DNA from: Lentisphaeria bacterium UBA4640
Lineage (GTDB): Bacteria > Verrucomicrobiota > Lentisphaeria > Victivallales > UBA1829
NCBI GenBank assembly: GCA_002405835.1
Contig: DHMO01000053.1
Location: forward strand, 38,240-102,239
Length of the DNA: 64,000 nucleotides
Direction: 5' to 3'
The notes beneath the pieces are model-generated. The model made no database searches. It was not told the origin of the DNA and was given only the letters and a program-made list of their open reading frames with translations. Position 1 is the stretch's first letter. Every line of letters starts with the position of its first letter. Below, piece by piece: positions 43,014 to 52,194 of the stretch. A program made the translations under genes and the position numbers.

Positions 43014-44045
43014 ATGCACGGTTTATACACTTATCTGGCAAAAAGGCTGTCTTTGGCGGGAATGACACTGCTCATTATCCTCTTCGTCAGCTATCTTCTC
43101 CTGCGGATTGCCCCCGGTGATCCGACACGAAGCTCCATGTTCGGCGCACAGGGTGACGGCGGCGGCTTATCTTCCGAAAAGGCGGCGCTTGTCAAAGACG
43201 ACAACATGCGCGAAAAACTTCATCTCGACAAACCCGCGGCTGTCGGATTCGCTCTCTGGATGAAGCAGATCGTCCTGCACGGCGACTTCGGCGCATCGGC
43301 GGCGGTCGACAAGGGACGACCCGTTTCCGAACTCATCCTCGAACGTCTCCCCGTCACGCTCCGGCTCAACATCGCGGCGATCCTGCTGACCTATCTGCTC
43401 GCCATTCCGATGGGTATTCTCGCCGGAGTGTTCCCGGATTCAAAATACGACAAAATCACAACATTCCTGCTGTTCTTTCTCTATTCGCTTCCGACTCTGT
43501 GGGTCGCGCTGGTGCTTCAGGCGGCACTCTGCAAAGGCGGATGGCTGCCCGTCTTCCCGCTGAAGGGACTCCTCCCCGATGTCTCTCCGGGGGAATCAAC
43601 CTGGAAGATCATCGGGAACACAATCATGCATTACGTTCTCCCCGTGCTCTGTCTCACCTACGGCGGATTTGCCGGACTATCCCGCTTCACGCGCTCGGCC
43701 ATGATGGACGTCATTCACCAAAACTACATCCGCACTGCGGTTGCAAAAGGAGTGCCGCAGATCGACGTCATTCTTTCGCATGCGTTCCGCAATACGCTTG
43801 TCGTGATGATTACATTGTTCGCCGGACTCCTTCCCTCGCTGGTTGCGGGAAGCATTCTGGTGGAATATGTATTCAACATTCCGGGGATGGGGTCGCTTTC
43901 GATGATGGCGCTCAGCAGCCGCGACATTCCTCTGCTGATGGCGCTCTTTGCATTCAGCGGTGCACTCACCCTCGGGGGAATGCTGATTGCCGATATACTC
44001 TATGTCTTTGCCGACCCGCGAATCTCATTCCGCGGAAGAATCTAA
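43014..44045 (+). CDS. ABC transporter permease of the DppB/OppB type (no partners nearby)
   Basis: About 344 residues from the ATG at 43014. The start is uncertain: in-frame ATGs at 42978 and 42996 and a TTG at 42954 also exist, none with a good ribosome-binding site; 43014 gives the typical short N-terminus before the first helix. The order is a first helix (LAKRLSLAGMTLLIILFVSYLLLRIAPGDP), five further membrane segments, and the EAA-like loop near TRSAMMDVIHQNYIRTAVAKGVPQIDVILSHAFRNTL. It would form half of a peptide or nickel importer membrane pore, yet no second permease, ATPase or binding protein is adjacent; the next gene is addB, 15 bases downstream. Confidence 0.82.
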   Translation: MHGLYTYLAKRLSLAGMTLLIILFVSYLLLRIAPGDPTRSSMFGAQGDGGGLSSEKAALVKDDNMREKLHLDKPAAVGFALWMKQIVLHGDFGASAAVDKGRPVSELILERLPVTLRLNIAAILLTYLLAIPMGILAGVFPDSKYDKITTFLLFFLYSLPTLWVALVLQAALCKGGWLPVFPLKGLLPDVSPGESTWKIIGNTIMHYVLPVLCLTYGGFAGLSRFTRSAMMDVIHQNYIRTAVAKGVPQIDVILSHAFRNTLVVMITLFAGLLPSLVAGSILVEYVFNIPGMGSLSMMALSSRDIPLLMALFAFSGALTLGGMLIADILYVFADPRISFRGRI

Positions 44046-44060
44046 ACTAAAAGGTGCTGC

Positions 44061-46892
44061 ATGAAAATTCTCCGTTATCTCGGATGGCACAAGCCGCTCC
44101 CCGAACTTGCCGCGCAGACTCTGCTCAAATCCGGAGTCCGCTCCGAAGCGGACGGGACTCTTGATCTCTCCTCCATTCTCGTATTGATTCCCGGACGCCA
44201 CGCAATCCGCATTCTGAATGAAAAGATTGCCGCTCTGCTTGAACGCTGTCAGGCAGGCGGATTTTTCCCGCCCGAATTCTACACGCCCGAACGCTTCGTC
44301 CTTGAGGGAAGCGACCGTTTTGCCGTGGCCGCAGATATGGAACTTGTCCATGTCTGGCAACAGGTGCTCAAGCAGGCTGACCCCAAGGACTTCCCGTCGC
44401 TTTTCCCTGCGGACATCGACAAGAATGACGATACATCCGCCGATTATCTTGCAGGTGAATTCATCCGGCTTGTCCGCGAGCTTTCCAGCGGCGGTCATAC
44501 CGTTGCATCCGCACGCGCCGCTCAGATTTCGGAAAATCCGGAACGGTGGGAGGATATTCAGGCTCTGGAAGAACGCGTGCGCGCCCTGCTGGCGGAAAAC
44601 GGACTTGTCGACACCGAAACGCTGAAACTGCAGCTGGCAAACTCCGCCGGAGAATTCCGCAGATTCAGGCAGATCATCGTGATCGGAATGCCTGACCTCT
44701 CCGAACTGCTCATCAAACGTCTCGAAAAAGTCTCGGATACTCTCGACGTCGAGATCTGGATCAACGCACCCGATGAACTTCACTCCTCGTTCGATCCCTG
44801 GGGACGCCCCGTTCCCGAACGCTGGAACGGTTATCCGGTTTCATTTTCTCCGGAAACGCACGGTCTGGACTGCATATTCAAGACCGAAACAATCGAACAG
44901 GAGGCGGCTGCCGCAGCCGCGCTTCTGCTGGAACCGGACAGAAACCTCAACGGCAAAGCCCTTGCTATCGGTTCGGAAACGCTGTTTCAGCCTATGCTGA
45001 ACGAACTTGCCCGTCTGAGAACCGAAGACGGTTCCGCGCTGGAAATCTTCAATCCGTCCGGAGAACAGATCCGCTCGCTGCGTCTTTTTGAACTGCTGAC
45101 ACTTCTGAACCGCTTCCTTTCCGATGATCTTTATGAAACGGCGGATGCATTTCTGCACCATCCCGATGTTCTGCGCTGGCTGGCTGTGACGCTGAAAAAA
45201 TCTCAGAACAGAATTCTGCAGACTGTTGACAATTTCAGGATTGCGCATATTCCGGATAATTTCAAAGATTTTTCGACCTTTGGCGATGAAGAGGCTTCCG
45301 CGATTTTCAATCTGCTGGAAGATTTGCGTCAATCGCTTTCCGCCAAACCGCTTGACGCGATGATTCACGATTTTCTGCACCTGCTTTACGGAAATTCAGT
45401 CATGCTGACTGCCCACGGATTCCCCTTGAAAAATGAAATCGCCGCACTGGAACGGATTCTGGCTCTGATTGCGCGAAGCCCCGTTTTCCGCTCCGCCGCG
45501 AAGCAGGAGGTTTTCGATGAGCTGCTGAATGCGTTCGGGTCTGAAAGACTCTACAGCCAGCGCACCTCTTGCGACTTCCCCGTCATCGGCTTCCTCGAAC
45601 TGCCCTGGGTCGACGCAAAAGGAATCGTGGTCTGCGGGATGAACGACGGCATGATTCCGGAAAGCGCGGGGGGAACTTCGTTCCTTTCGGATTCCCAGAG
45701 AGCGCGTCTCGGAATTGCTGACAATGCCCGCCGTGCCGCCCGCGATTTGCTCTATCTGGAATCCATTTTGAATGCACGCGAACCGGGAGCAGTCCGTTTT
45801 CTCGCCGCCAGAACTGATGCGGCAGGGAAACCGCAGAAATTTTCAAGATTCTTCTTCCAGGGGACCCGGGAAGGTGTTCTCCGCCGCGCGGCGCTGCTCT
45901 ATGAACCGATGCGCATGATTGAACCTCCGTCCGATGCAAATGCGAACACTCATTTCATTCTTCAACCGGATTATTCGCTCGCCGCAAAGAATGCTGTTCC
46001 CACAGTATCCGTCACGGCATTCCAGGCATATCTGGCAAGCCCGTTCCGTTTTTTCCTTCAGACCGTCATGCACATGAGCGATGAAGATTTTGAACCGAAA
46101 GAACTTGCAAAGAATACTTTCGGCACCTGCATTCACGCTGCGCTGGAACGGGCTGCAAAGGAGCCCATTGCCGATCCGCTGCGGATGAAAGAGCGTCTGT
46201 TTGAAGAACTTGACATCTACATGCGTCAGCAATACGGCTCCCCCCTGCCCGTTCTTATTGCGATTCAGAACGAGCAGATGAAGCAGCGTCTCGCCCATTG
46301 TGCGGAAGTGCTTGCTCAATCCGCAAAGGATGGTTTTGTTCCGATCGAAACCGAATATTCTCTCGGCGGCAAAGGCGGTTCGATTGAGTTCTGCGGAATG
46401 AATATCAAGGGAAGAATCGACCGCATCGAATATTCCGCCGCACAAAATCATCTGCGTCTGATTGACTACAAGACCGGAGATCGCGGCGACTCGCCGGAAA
46501 GCACCCACCTGGCTGGAGCAAAAGGTCATAAGAAACTCACCAATCTCCAGCTTCCGCTTTACCGCATGCTGATTCTGCGCGATCCCGTTTTCCGCGAACG
46601 GCATCCGGAAATCGACTTGAACACGGTCCGCATTTCCTGCGGATATCTTAACATGCCCGCCAGCGTCATAGAAACGAAAATAGCGGAATGGGACACTCTT
46701 GATGAGTATCTTCCCCTTGCCGAAGAAACCCTTGAGCGTATTTCCGCGGAAATGCGCGGGTTCGCGCAAGGCATCTTCCGCGAAGATCCGGACGCCAATG
46801 TTCCATACGACAATTTCGCTTCCTTCTTTCTGCCTGATTTACGAACCGCTGTACCATCCGCGACCTGGAACCCGAACAAGGAGAATGCATAA
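44061..46892 (+). CDS. addB: AddB-like helicase-nuclease subunit (PD-(D/E)XK nuclease)
   Basis: 943 residues. The N-terminal ~600 residues form the degenerate helicase part: the usual Walker A position holds LVLIPGRHAIRIL, without G-x-G-K-T. The PD-(D/E)XK nuclease occupies ~680-820, with GRIDRIE and LIDYKTGD (~800). Bacillus AddB also has a Cys cluster stapling the nuclease, with three of the four cysteines after the motif; here no matching Cys group follows. It forms with AddA (next, ATG overlapping this stop by one base) a complex that resects DNA ends for RecA. Confidence 0.86.
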   Translation: MKILRYLGWHKPLPELAAQTLLKSGVRSEADGTLDLSSILVLIPGRHAIRILNEKIAALLERCQAGGFFPPEFYTPERFVLEGSDRFAVAADMELVHVWQQVLKQADPKDFPSLFPADIDKNDDTSADYLAGEFIRLVRELSSGGHTVASARAAQISENPERWEDIQALEERVRALLAENGLVDTETLKLQLANSAGEFRRFRQIIVIGMPDLSELLIKRLEKVSDTLDVEIWINAPDELHSSFDPWGRPVPERWNGYPVSFSPETHGLDCIFKTETIEQEAAAAAALLLEPDRNLNGKALAIGSETLFQPMLNELARLRTEDGSALEIFNPSGEQIRSLRLFELLTLLNRFLSDDLYETADAFLHHPDVLRWLAVTLKKSQNRILQTVDNFRIAHIPDNFKDFSTFGDEEASAIFNLLEDLRQSLSAKPLDAMIHDFLHLLYGNSVMLTAHGFPLKNEIAALERILALIARSPVFRSAAKQEVFDELLNAFGSERLYSQRTSCDFPVIGFLELPWVDAKGIVVCGMNDGMIPESAGGTSFLSDSQRARLGIADNARRAARDLLYLESILNAREPGAVRFLAARTDAAGKPQKFSRFFFQGTREGVLRRAALLYEPMRMIEPPSDANANTHFILQPDYSLAAKNAVPTVSVTAFQAYLASPFRFFLQTVMHMSDEDFEPKELAKNTFGTCIHAALERAAKEPIADPLRMKERLFEELDIYMRQQYGSPLPVLIAIQNEQMKQRLAHCAEVLAQSAKDGFVPIETEYSLGGKGGSIEFCGMNIKGRIDRIEYSAAQNHLRLIDYKTGDRGDSPESTHLAGAKGHKKLTNLQLPLYRMLILRDPVFRERHPEIDLNTVRISCGYLNMPASVIETKIAEWDTLDEYLPLAEETLERISAEMRGFAQGIFREDPDANVPYDNFASFFLPDLRTAVPSATWNPNKENA

Positions 46893-49800
46893 TGGAAACA
46901 ACCGCACAAAATGTCCGGCTTATTCCGAATCTCGCAATCATGGCCTCCGCCGGAACAGGCAAGACGTTTAGTCTGGCGATGCGTTACATTTCCCTTTTGC
47001 AGCTCGGAGCAAAGCCCGAAGAAATCGTCGCCATGACCTTTTCCAACAAGGCGGCCGGAGAGATTTTCGACAAAATCATTCAGGAACTGCTCTTCATGTG
47101 CCGCAGACCGGAAGAACTGGCGACCCGTATCGGAACCGGCCTGATTCCGGAAGGGACCACGCCCGACGATCTGTTCCGGATTCTCCAGCAGATTCTCAGC
47201 ATGCCGCAGAAGCTCCACATCGAAACGATTGACAGTTTTTTCTTCAAGATTATCAATGTTTTTCCCCTGGAATGCGGAATCACCGGCCCGATCACAATGC
47301 TCAACGAGGCGGATGACGAACAGAGAATCCGCACGATCCTTACACTGCTCCGCGATTCGTCTGATGATGAAAGACGCGTCCTTATCGAAATCATCAAGCA
47401 GTACTCCATGGAGAAAGAGATCGCCACGCTGTTTGCTACCGCTGACAATACCGTCAAAAGCTATTACTCGGCTTATCAGAAATACCCGGAAAAAGAACTT
47501 TGGACAAAAATATCCGGGCTGACCGATATTTCTCCGGAAGACATCATGACGGAAAAAGAGCTTGAAGACATAAAACAGCAGCTTGACGCATTTTTCGATG
47601 TCTTCCCCGATCGGAGAGGATTCAAGATTTTGCCCGGATTTATAGAATCTGCCATCGCCGACATCAGCTCTCCGACAAAAAACAATCTGGCTCCATTCTC
47701 CAAACCTCTGACAGAGGACTGGCTCAATAAAGACTTGGCGGAGTTCTCGTATTATAAAAATTTTTCTCTTGACGGAGCCCGGCTCAAAACGATCAAACGC
47801 GTTGTGCGTCATTTTCTTGCGGTGGAATGCAGAAAAATCATGGGGCAGAACGAAGCCTGCTACAACCTTACCAGAGCGTACGACCTCAAATACGGACAAA
47901 ATATCCGCAAGAAAGGCAAACTGAAATTCCAGGATATTCTGTTTCTCCTGCGTCCGCAGGAAGATTCCGGTTCTCTGGAACTTCCGTTTTCGGAACGGGC
48001 TGTGCTTGAGGAACGCCTGGATGCGACCTACAATCATTATCTGCTTGATGAATTCCAGGATACTTCCGACGAACAGTGGCGCGCGATGTCCAACCTTGTG
48101 GATGAAGTTTTCCAGAACGCTCAGGACCGCTTCCGTTCTTTCTTCTATGTCGGCGACATCAAACAGTCGATCTATCAGTGGCGCGAAGGGAATCCGAAAC
48201 TTTTCGGGATGATTGCAGAAAAATATTCCCGGGAGCAGTTCGGGGAAAGCGGGCTGAAAGTCTCCAGTCTTGCAAAGTCCTACCGTTCTTCCTGCGCGGT
48301 GATTGAGTCGGTCAATCAGGTCTTCCTGGATCCTCAGAAAATAACGAATGCCAACGTGCGCGCAGCAATGGAGAGCATGAAATTTGAGGAGCACGAATCC
48401 GCGGATTCCGCCAAAAAACAGGCCGGATTTTCTGCGCTGATCGTCTGTTCCGGCCAGACGGAAAACAATAAAAGTGTCACGGCGCAGGCCATCTACAATC
48501 TGCTTGAAGCGGTCAACCCCTTTTCCGGGGAACGCAGCTTCACTGTCGGAGTTCTTGCTCAGGGCAACAATTATATTGAAAAGACCTCCGAGGACTTGCG
48601 GAAAATCATTGCCCGTGAGGGGAAAAGTGAAAAAATTGCAATTTCCGCGGAGGGGAAGATGCTGCTCGATTCCAGCATGATTTTTACCGCGTATCGCAAA
48701 CTTCTCTCTCTTGCGCTGCATCCGGGGGATATGATGGCCCGCGGATTCCTGTCGATGCTCTATATCGAAGAGAAAGCCTGCTTCCTCCATGAAATGCCGG
48801 AGCTTTGCGGCGAACGCAATCTTGAATTCGGCAAATGGCTGGAGCGAATCAGCGGAAAAATCCGGGATTCCATTGCGGCGAACGGATTCCATGCATTCCT
48901 CGAATACTTTATCCGGATTTTCAAACCGCTGATCAACGTGACCGATGCAAAACGCCTGGCTCTTGCCCTCGACACGGCAAATGCATTCGATGCAACAGGC
49001 AAATCTGAAATCCGGGATTTCCTGCACACGCTCGACTGCACGGAAGGAAATACCGCCTCCGTTCGTAAAACGGTTCAGTTCATGACCATTCACAAATCAA
49101 AAGGACTGGATTTCGACATCGTCATTCTGCCGGACCTTTATGATAAAAACGGCATTGACGCTGGACGCGAGAAGTCTTTAATTTTAAAGAAAGATTCCTC
49201 ATTCCGGCCGGAATGGATTTCGCATAAACCTGCGTCAAACCTCCTTCCTTATTTCCCGGCAGTTGCGGAAGCCGTATCAGCCAGCAAAGCGGCAAACACC
49301 TACGAACAGTGCTGCAAGCTCTACGTCGCAATGACACGCGCCCGCCATGCGCTCTATATTCTGATCCCTGACGAAAAAGCCGGCAATTCTTACCGTTTCA
49401 CAAAACTGCTCAGAGAAACTCTCAAGGGAACGACACCGGAAGCGGAGGAATGGATCAGACAAATCAATGAAAAACAGATTCAGAATTCCGTTCCAGAAGA
49501 AATTCCCGAAACGATGCAGCTGCTCTATGCGACCGGGGACCCGCTCTGGATGGAAAAGAGCGGAGAAACCAAAAAAGATTCCCGCGCGGAGTTTCTGAAA
49601 GAGGCGGAAAAAAGATTCGGCGAAACAATGAAGCGGTATTACGCCAGCCGCGGCGAAGCCGTCAAACCGCCGGTCCGCGCTCTTCCGGTCCGCCCATCGG
49701 AACATAAGCCGGACGACTCATCGCTGTTTTCGGGAAACGGAGCAGAACTTGGAACGCACCTCCATGAACTGTTCGCGCAGATTCCGTACCTTGATGAAAT

Positions 49801-50224
49801 TTCTCCGGAAATCCTGCTCTCCCAGTATCTCGACCGCTTCGGAACCGCCGATAAAGAACTCGCGGATAAAATCGCGGAAATCTTCCGGAATGCCGTTGCA
49901 ACCGAAGATGCGGCGAAACTGCTGAGCCGTCCGGCGGAACCTGCGGAACTGTGGCGTGAACGGCAGTTCACGGTCCGGCTGAAGGGACACCTTGTCAACA
50001 GCGTATTCGACCGTGCGATTCTCTTCCGTGATACCGCGGGAAAGGTTCGGAAAATTCAGCTTGTCGATTACAAGAGCGACCGTTCCGCTGATCCGGAATT
50101 CTACCGTGCGGCATATTCCGGACAGCTCTTCCGTTACGCGGAAATCCTGAAATCTCAATATAAAGTTCCCGTCGAACCGGTGATTTTCATGCTGAGAACA
50201 GGAAAAATGCTGAAATTGACATGA
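46892..50224 (+). CDS. addA: AddA-like helicase-nuclease subunit (UvrD/Rep superfamily)
   Basis: 1110 residues. Helicase motifs: Walker A ASAGTGKT (18-25), TFSNKAAGEI (motif Ia), LLDEFQDTSDEQW (II, ~384), YVGDIKQSIYQW (III), TIHKSKGLDFDIVILPDLY (V) and YVAMTRARHALYIL (VI). The C-terminal nuclease includes LGTHLHEL and IQLVDYKSDR (~1058). It unwinds and degrades DNA ends in concert with AddB. The start ATG overlaps the AddB stop (TAATGG). Together they replace RecBCD in this organism. Confidence 0.93.
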   Translation: METTAQNVRLIPNLAIMASAGTGKTFSLAMRYISLLQLGAKPEEIVAMTFSNKAAGEIFDKIIQELLFMCRRPEELATRIGTGLIPEGTTPDDLFRILQQILSMPQKLHIETIDSFFFKIINVFPLECGITGPITMLNEADDEQRIRTILTLLRDSSDDERRVLIEIIKQYSMEKEIATLFATADNTVKSYYSAYQKYPEKELWTKISGLTDISPEDIMTEKELEDIKQQLDAFFDVFPDRRGFKILPGFIESAIADISSPTKNNLAPFSKPLTEDWLNKDLAEFSYYKNFSLDGARLKTIKRVVRHFLAVECRKIMGQNEACYNLTRAYDLKYGQNIRKKGKLKFQDILFLLRPQEDSGSLELPFSERAVLEERLDATYNHYLLDEFQDTSDEQWRAMSNLVDEVFQNAQDRFRSFFYVGDIKQSIYQWREGNPKLFGMIAEKYSREQFGESGLKVSSLAKSYRSSCAVIESVNQVFLDPQKITNANVRAAMESMKFEEHESADSAKKQAGFSALIVCSGQTENNKSVTAQAIYNLLEAVNPFSGERSFTVGVLAQGNNYIEKTSEDLRKIIAREGKSEKIAISAEGKMLLDSSMIFTAYRKLLSLALHPGDMMARGFLSMLYIEEKACFLHEMPELCGERNLEFGKWLERISGKIRDSIAANGFHAFLEYFIRIFKPLINVTDAKRLALALDTANAFDATGKSEIRDFLHTLDCTEGNTASVRKTVQFMTIHKSKGLDFDIVILPDLYDKNGIDAGREKSLILKKDSSFRPEWISHKPASNLLPYFPAVAEAVSASKAANTYEQCCKLYVAMTRARHALYILIPDEKAGNSYRFTKLLRETLKGTTPEAEEWIRQINEKQIQNSVPEEIPETMQLLYATGDPLWMEKSGETKKDSRAEFLKEAEKRFGETMKRYYASRGEAVKPPVRALPVRPSEHKPDDSSLFSGNGAELGTHLHELFAQIPYLDEISPEILLSQYLDRFGTADKELADKIAEIFRNAVATEDAAKLLSRPAEPAELWRERQFTVRLKGHLVNSVFDRAILFRDTAGKVRKIQLVDYKSDRSADPEFYRAAYSGQLFRYAEILKSQYKVPVEPVIFMLRTGKMLKLT

Positions 50225-50241
50225 TTTTTTGCGAATTTCAT

Positions 50242-50269
50242 TTGAAATTTTCCATTTCCGGTTGAATAT
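50242..50269 (+). promoter_or_regulatory. Predicted RNase R promoter
   Basis: TTGAAA (50242-50247), 16-base spacer, GAATAT (50264-50269). An AAGGAGA ribosome-binding site follows. The -10 is weak. Confidence 0.3.
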
Positions 50270-50296
50270 TGAAAGAGAAAAGAAGGAGATTCGGTT

Positions 50297-52189
50297 ATGG
50301 GTAAGAGATCGCGCCGTCTGGAACGGAAGGAAAAACGTTTGAAACGGATGAAAACCGTGAGCGGGGTGCTGTCCACGGCCGCCGGAGGCTTCGGCTTCGT
50401 CAATGCGGCGGACGGGACGGAAGTTTTCATTCCGCCTTCAGGCATGAACGGCGCACTCGACGGCGATACCGTCGAAACCCAGATCACGTCCGAACGCGAT
50501 GAACGCGGTCCTGTCGGGCGCATCTCCCGCATTCTCAACAGAGGACGCGAATTCATGGTTTGCGAACTGGTCGACGGTCACTCCGCCCGTCCGCTGAACC
50601 GCAACATCTCGACGACAATTAAAATCAGCGGCTCGCTCAAAGGCGCGAAAAAGGGCGACTGGGTAAAACTCCGTCTGCTGGACAGCGGCTCGAAGTATAC
50701 GGAATCTCTGCGCGGCGCAGTGGAAGAACCGCTTGAAAAGGCGGGAACGGTCTACGGTGACCTTCTTGCCGTCGCACGCGAATTCGATATGCCCGGTCCC
50801 TACACGCCCGAGTTCGAAGCGTATGCGGCAAAACTCCAGCCTTCGGCGACTGTGCAGCGCGAAGATCTTTCCAGTCTGTTCACCGTCACGATCGACCCGA
50901 AAGACGCAAAGGATTTCGACGACGCGCTTTCCATTGAAGACGGAGAAAAAGAGTGGAAAATCGGGGTGCACATCGCGGATGTCGCCGCCTATGTCCGCCC
51001 TGGAACCAAGCTCGACCGCGAGGCGCGCAGACGCGCTTTTTCCTCCTATATTCCCGGCATGTTCCGTCCGATGCTGCCGCGTCCGCTGACACAGAAAATC
51101 AGTCTGCGGCAGGATGCCGATTCGCTGGCGCATACCGTCATTCTGACCGTCCGGAAGCGTGACGGTGCAATCACCTCAACCCGCCGTACCTTTTCGCTGA
51201 TACGAGTCAATCAACGGCTGAACTACGATGAAGTTCAGGAGTTCATCGACGGCTCAACGCCGGAATCATGGACTGAAGAGCTCAAAAACGCCGTCGCTCT
51301 GCTGACCAAAGCAACTCGCAAAATGCGAGCCCGCCGCAAACGCCGCGAAGAGTTTCTTTCCTTCGACACTCCGGAAATCCGCGTGCTCTGCGATGAAGCG
51401 ACGCATGAGATTCAGGGCATTGAGCGCCGCGAACAGCGCGAATCCGATGAACTTGTCGAGGAATGCATGCTTGCGGCCAACAGCGCCGTTGCGGAAGAGA
51501 TTTCCATTGCAAATTTCGCCGGGATCTACCGCATACACCCGGAGCCTGAACCGGAAAAACTGGATGAATTCACCCTCTTCGTTGCCGCGCTCCTGAAGCG
51601 GATGCCGGGAGATTTGACAAACCGCAAAGTCTGCAACGAGTTCCTGGATCACCTTCCCGACGACCACCGGAAATATGTCATCACCGCGAATTTCCTGCGC
51701 GCCATGGCCCGCGCCTCCTACTCGCCCGAACCGGGACTGCACTACGGACTAGGAAAAACGCGCTATTCGCATTTCACCAGCCCGATCCGCCGCTATTCCG
51801 ACCTGGCACTGCATCAGCAGCTCCATGCGGCGGCGGAAAATACGCGTCTGCGTTCCAAAAAAACGTTTACCGCGATTGCGCTGGAATGTTCCAAGCGTGA
51901 GGAACGGAACGATGAAGCCTACTTCGCCGCAAACGACCGCTTGAAACTTCACTATCTGAAGTCGCGGAATGCGCTGGAAACGATGAAGCTTTACGAAGGA
52001 GTTGTCATTAAAATGTCGTCGCAGGGCATGATCTGCGATATTCCGGAATACGGATTGCGTGGATTCGTTCCCGCGCGCTATCTGCGCTCCCGCACGAAAC
52101 GTCCGCCGAAAACGGGCGACTTCATCTATCTTTATCTGGACAGCCTGGATTTTTCGCGCGGCTCGGCGGTGTTCCGCCCGACGCTGTAA
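50297..52189 (+). CDS. rnr: Ribonuclease R/RNase II family exoribonuclease
   Basis: 630 residues. After a basic N-terminus (KRSRRLERKEKRLKRMK) there is a cold-shock-like OB domain (TVSGVLSTAAGGFGFVNAADGTEVFIPPSGM, ~20-60). The catalytic RNB domain carries DPKDAKDFDDALS (~200-212), whose Asp residues bind the two metals. SDELVEECMLAAN and FTSPIRRYSDLALHQQL are further family motifs. A C-terminal S1 domain is at ~555-630. It degrades structured RNA 3' to 5'. Shorter than E. coli RNase R (~810), as it lacks the long N-terminal and C-terminal extensions. Confidence 0.95.
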   Translation: MGKRSRRLERKEKRLKRMKTVSGVLSTAAGGFGFVNAADGTEVFIPPSGMNGALDGDTVETQITSERDERGPVGRISRILNRGREFMVCELVDGHSARPLNRNISTTIKISGSLKGAKKGDWVKLRLLDSGSKYTESLRGAVEEPLEKAGTVYGDLLAVAREFDMPGPYTPEFEAYAAKLQPSATVQREDLSSLFTVTIDPKDAKDFDDALSIEDGEKEWKIGVHIADVAAYVRPGTKLDREARRRAFSSYIPGMFRPMLPRPLTQKISLRQDADSLAHTVILTVRKRDGAITSTRRTFSLIRVNQRLNYDEVQEFIDGSTPESWTEELKNAVALLTKATRKMRARRKRREEFLSFDTPEIRVLCDEATHEIQGIERREQRESDELVEECMLAANSAVAEEISIANFAGIYRIHPEPEPEKLDEFTLFVAALLKRMPGDLTNRKVCNEFLDHLPDDHRKYVITANFLRAMARASYSPEPGLHYGLGKTRYSHFTSPIRRYSDLALHQQLHAAAENTRLRSKKTFTAIALECSKREERNDEAYFAANDRLKLHYLKSRNALETMKLYEGVVIKMSSQGMICDIPEYGLRGFVPARYLRSRTKRPPKTGDFIYLYLDSLDFSRGSAVFRPTL

Positions 52190-52194
52190 GCGAA

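Noticed and set aside
46559..49093. 844-codon open frame on the minus strand
   Set aside because: Antisense to addB and addA, both with full sets of motifs; no signature in the antisense protein.
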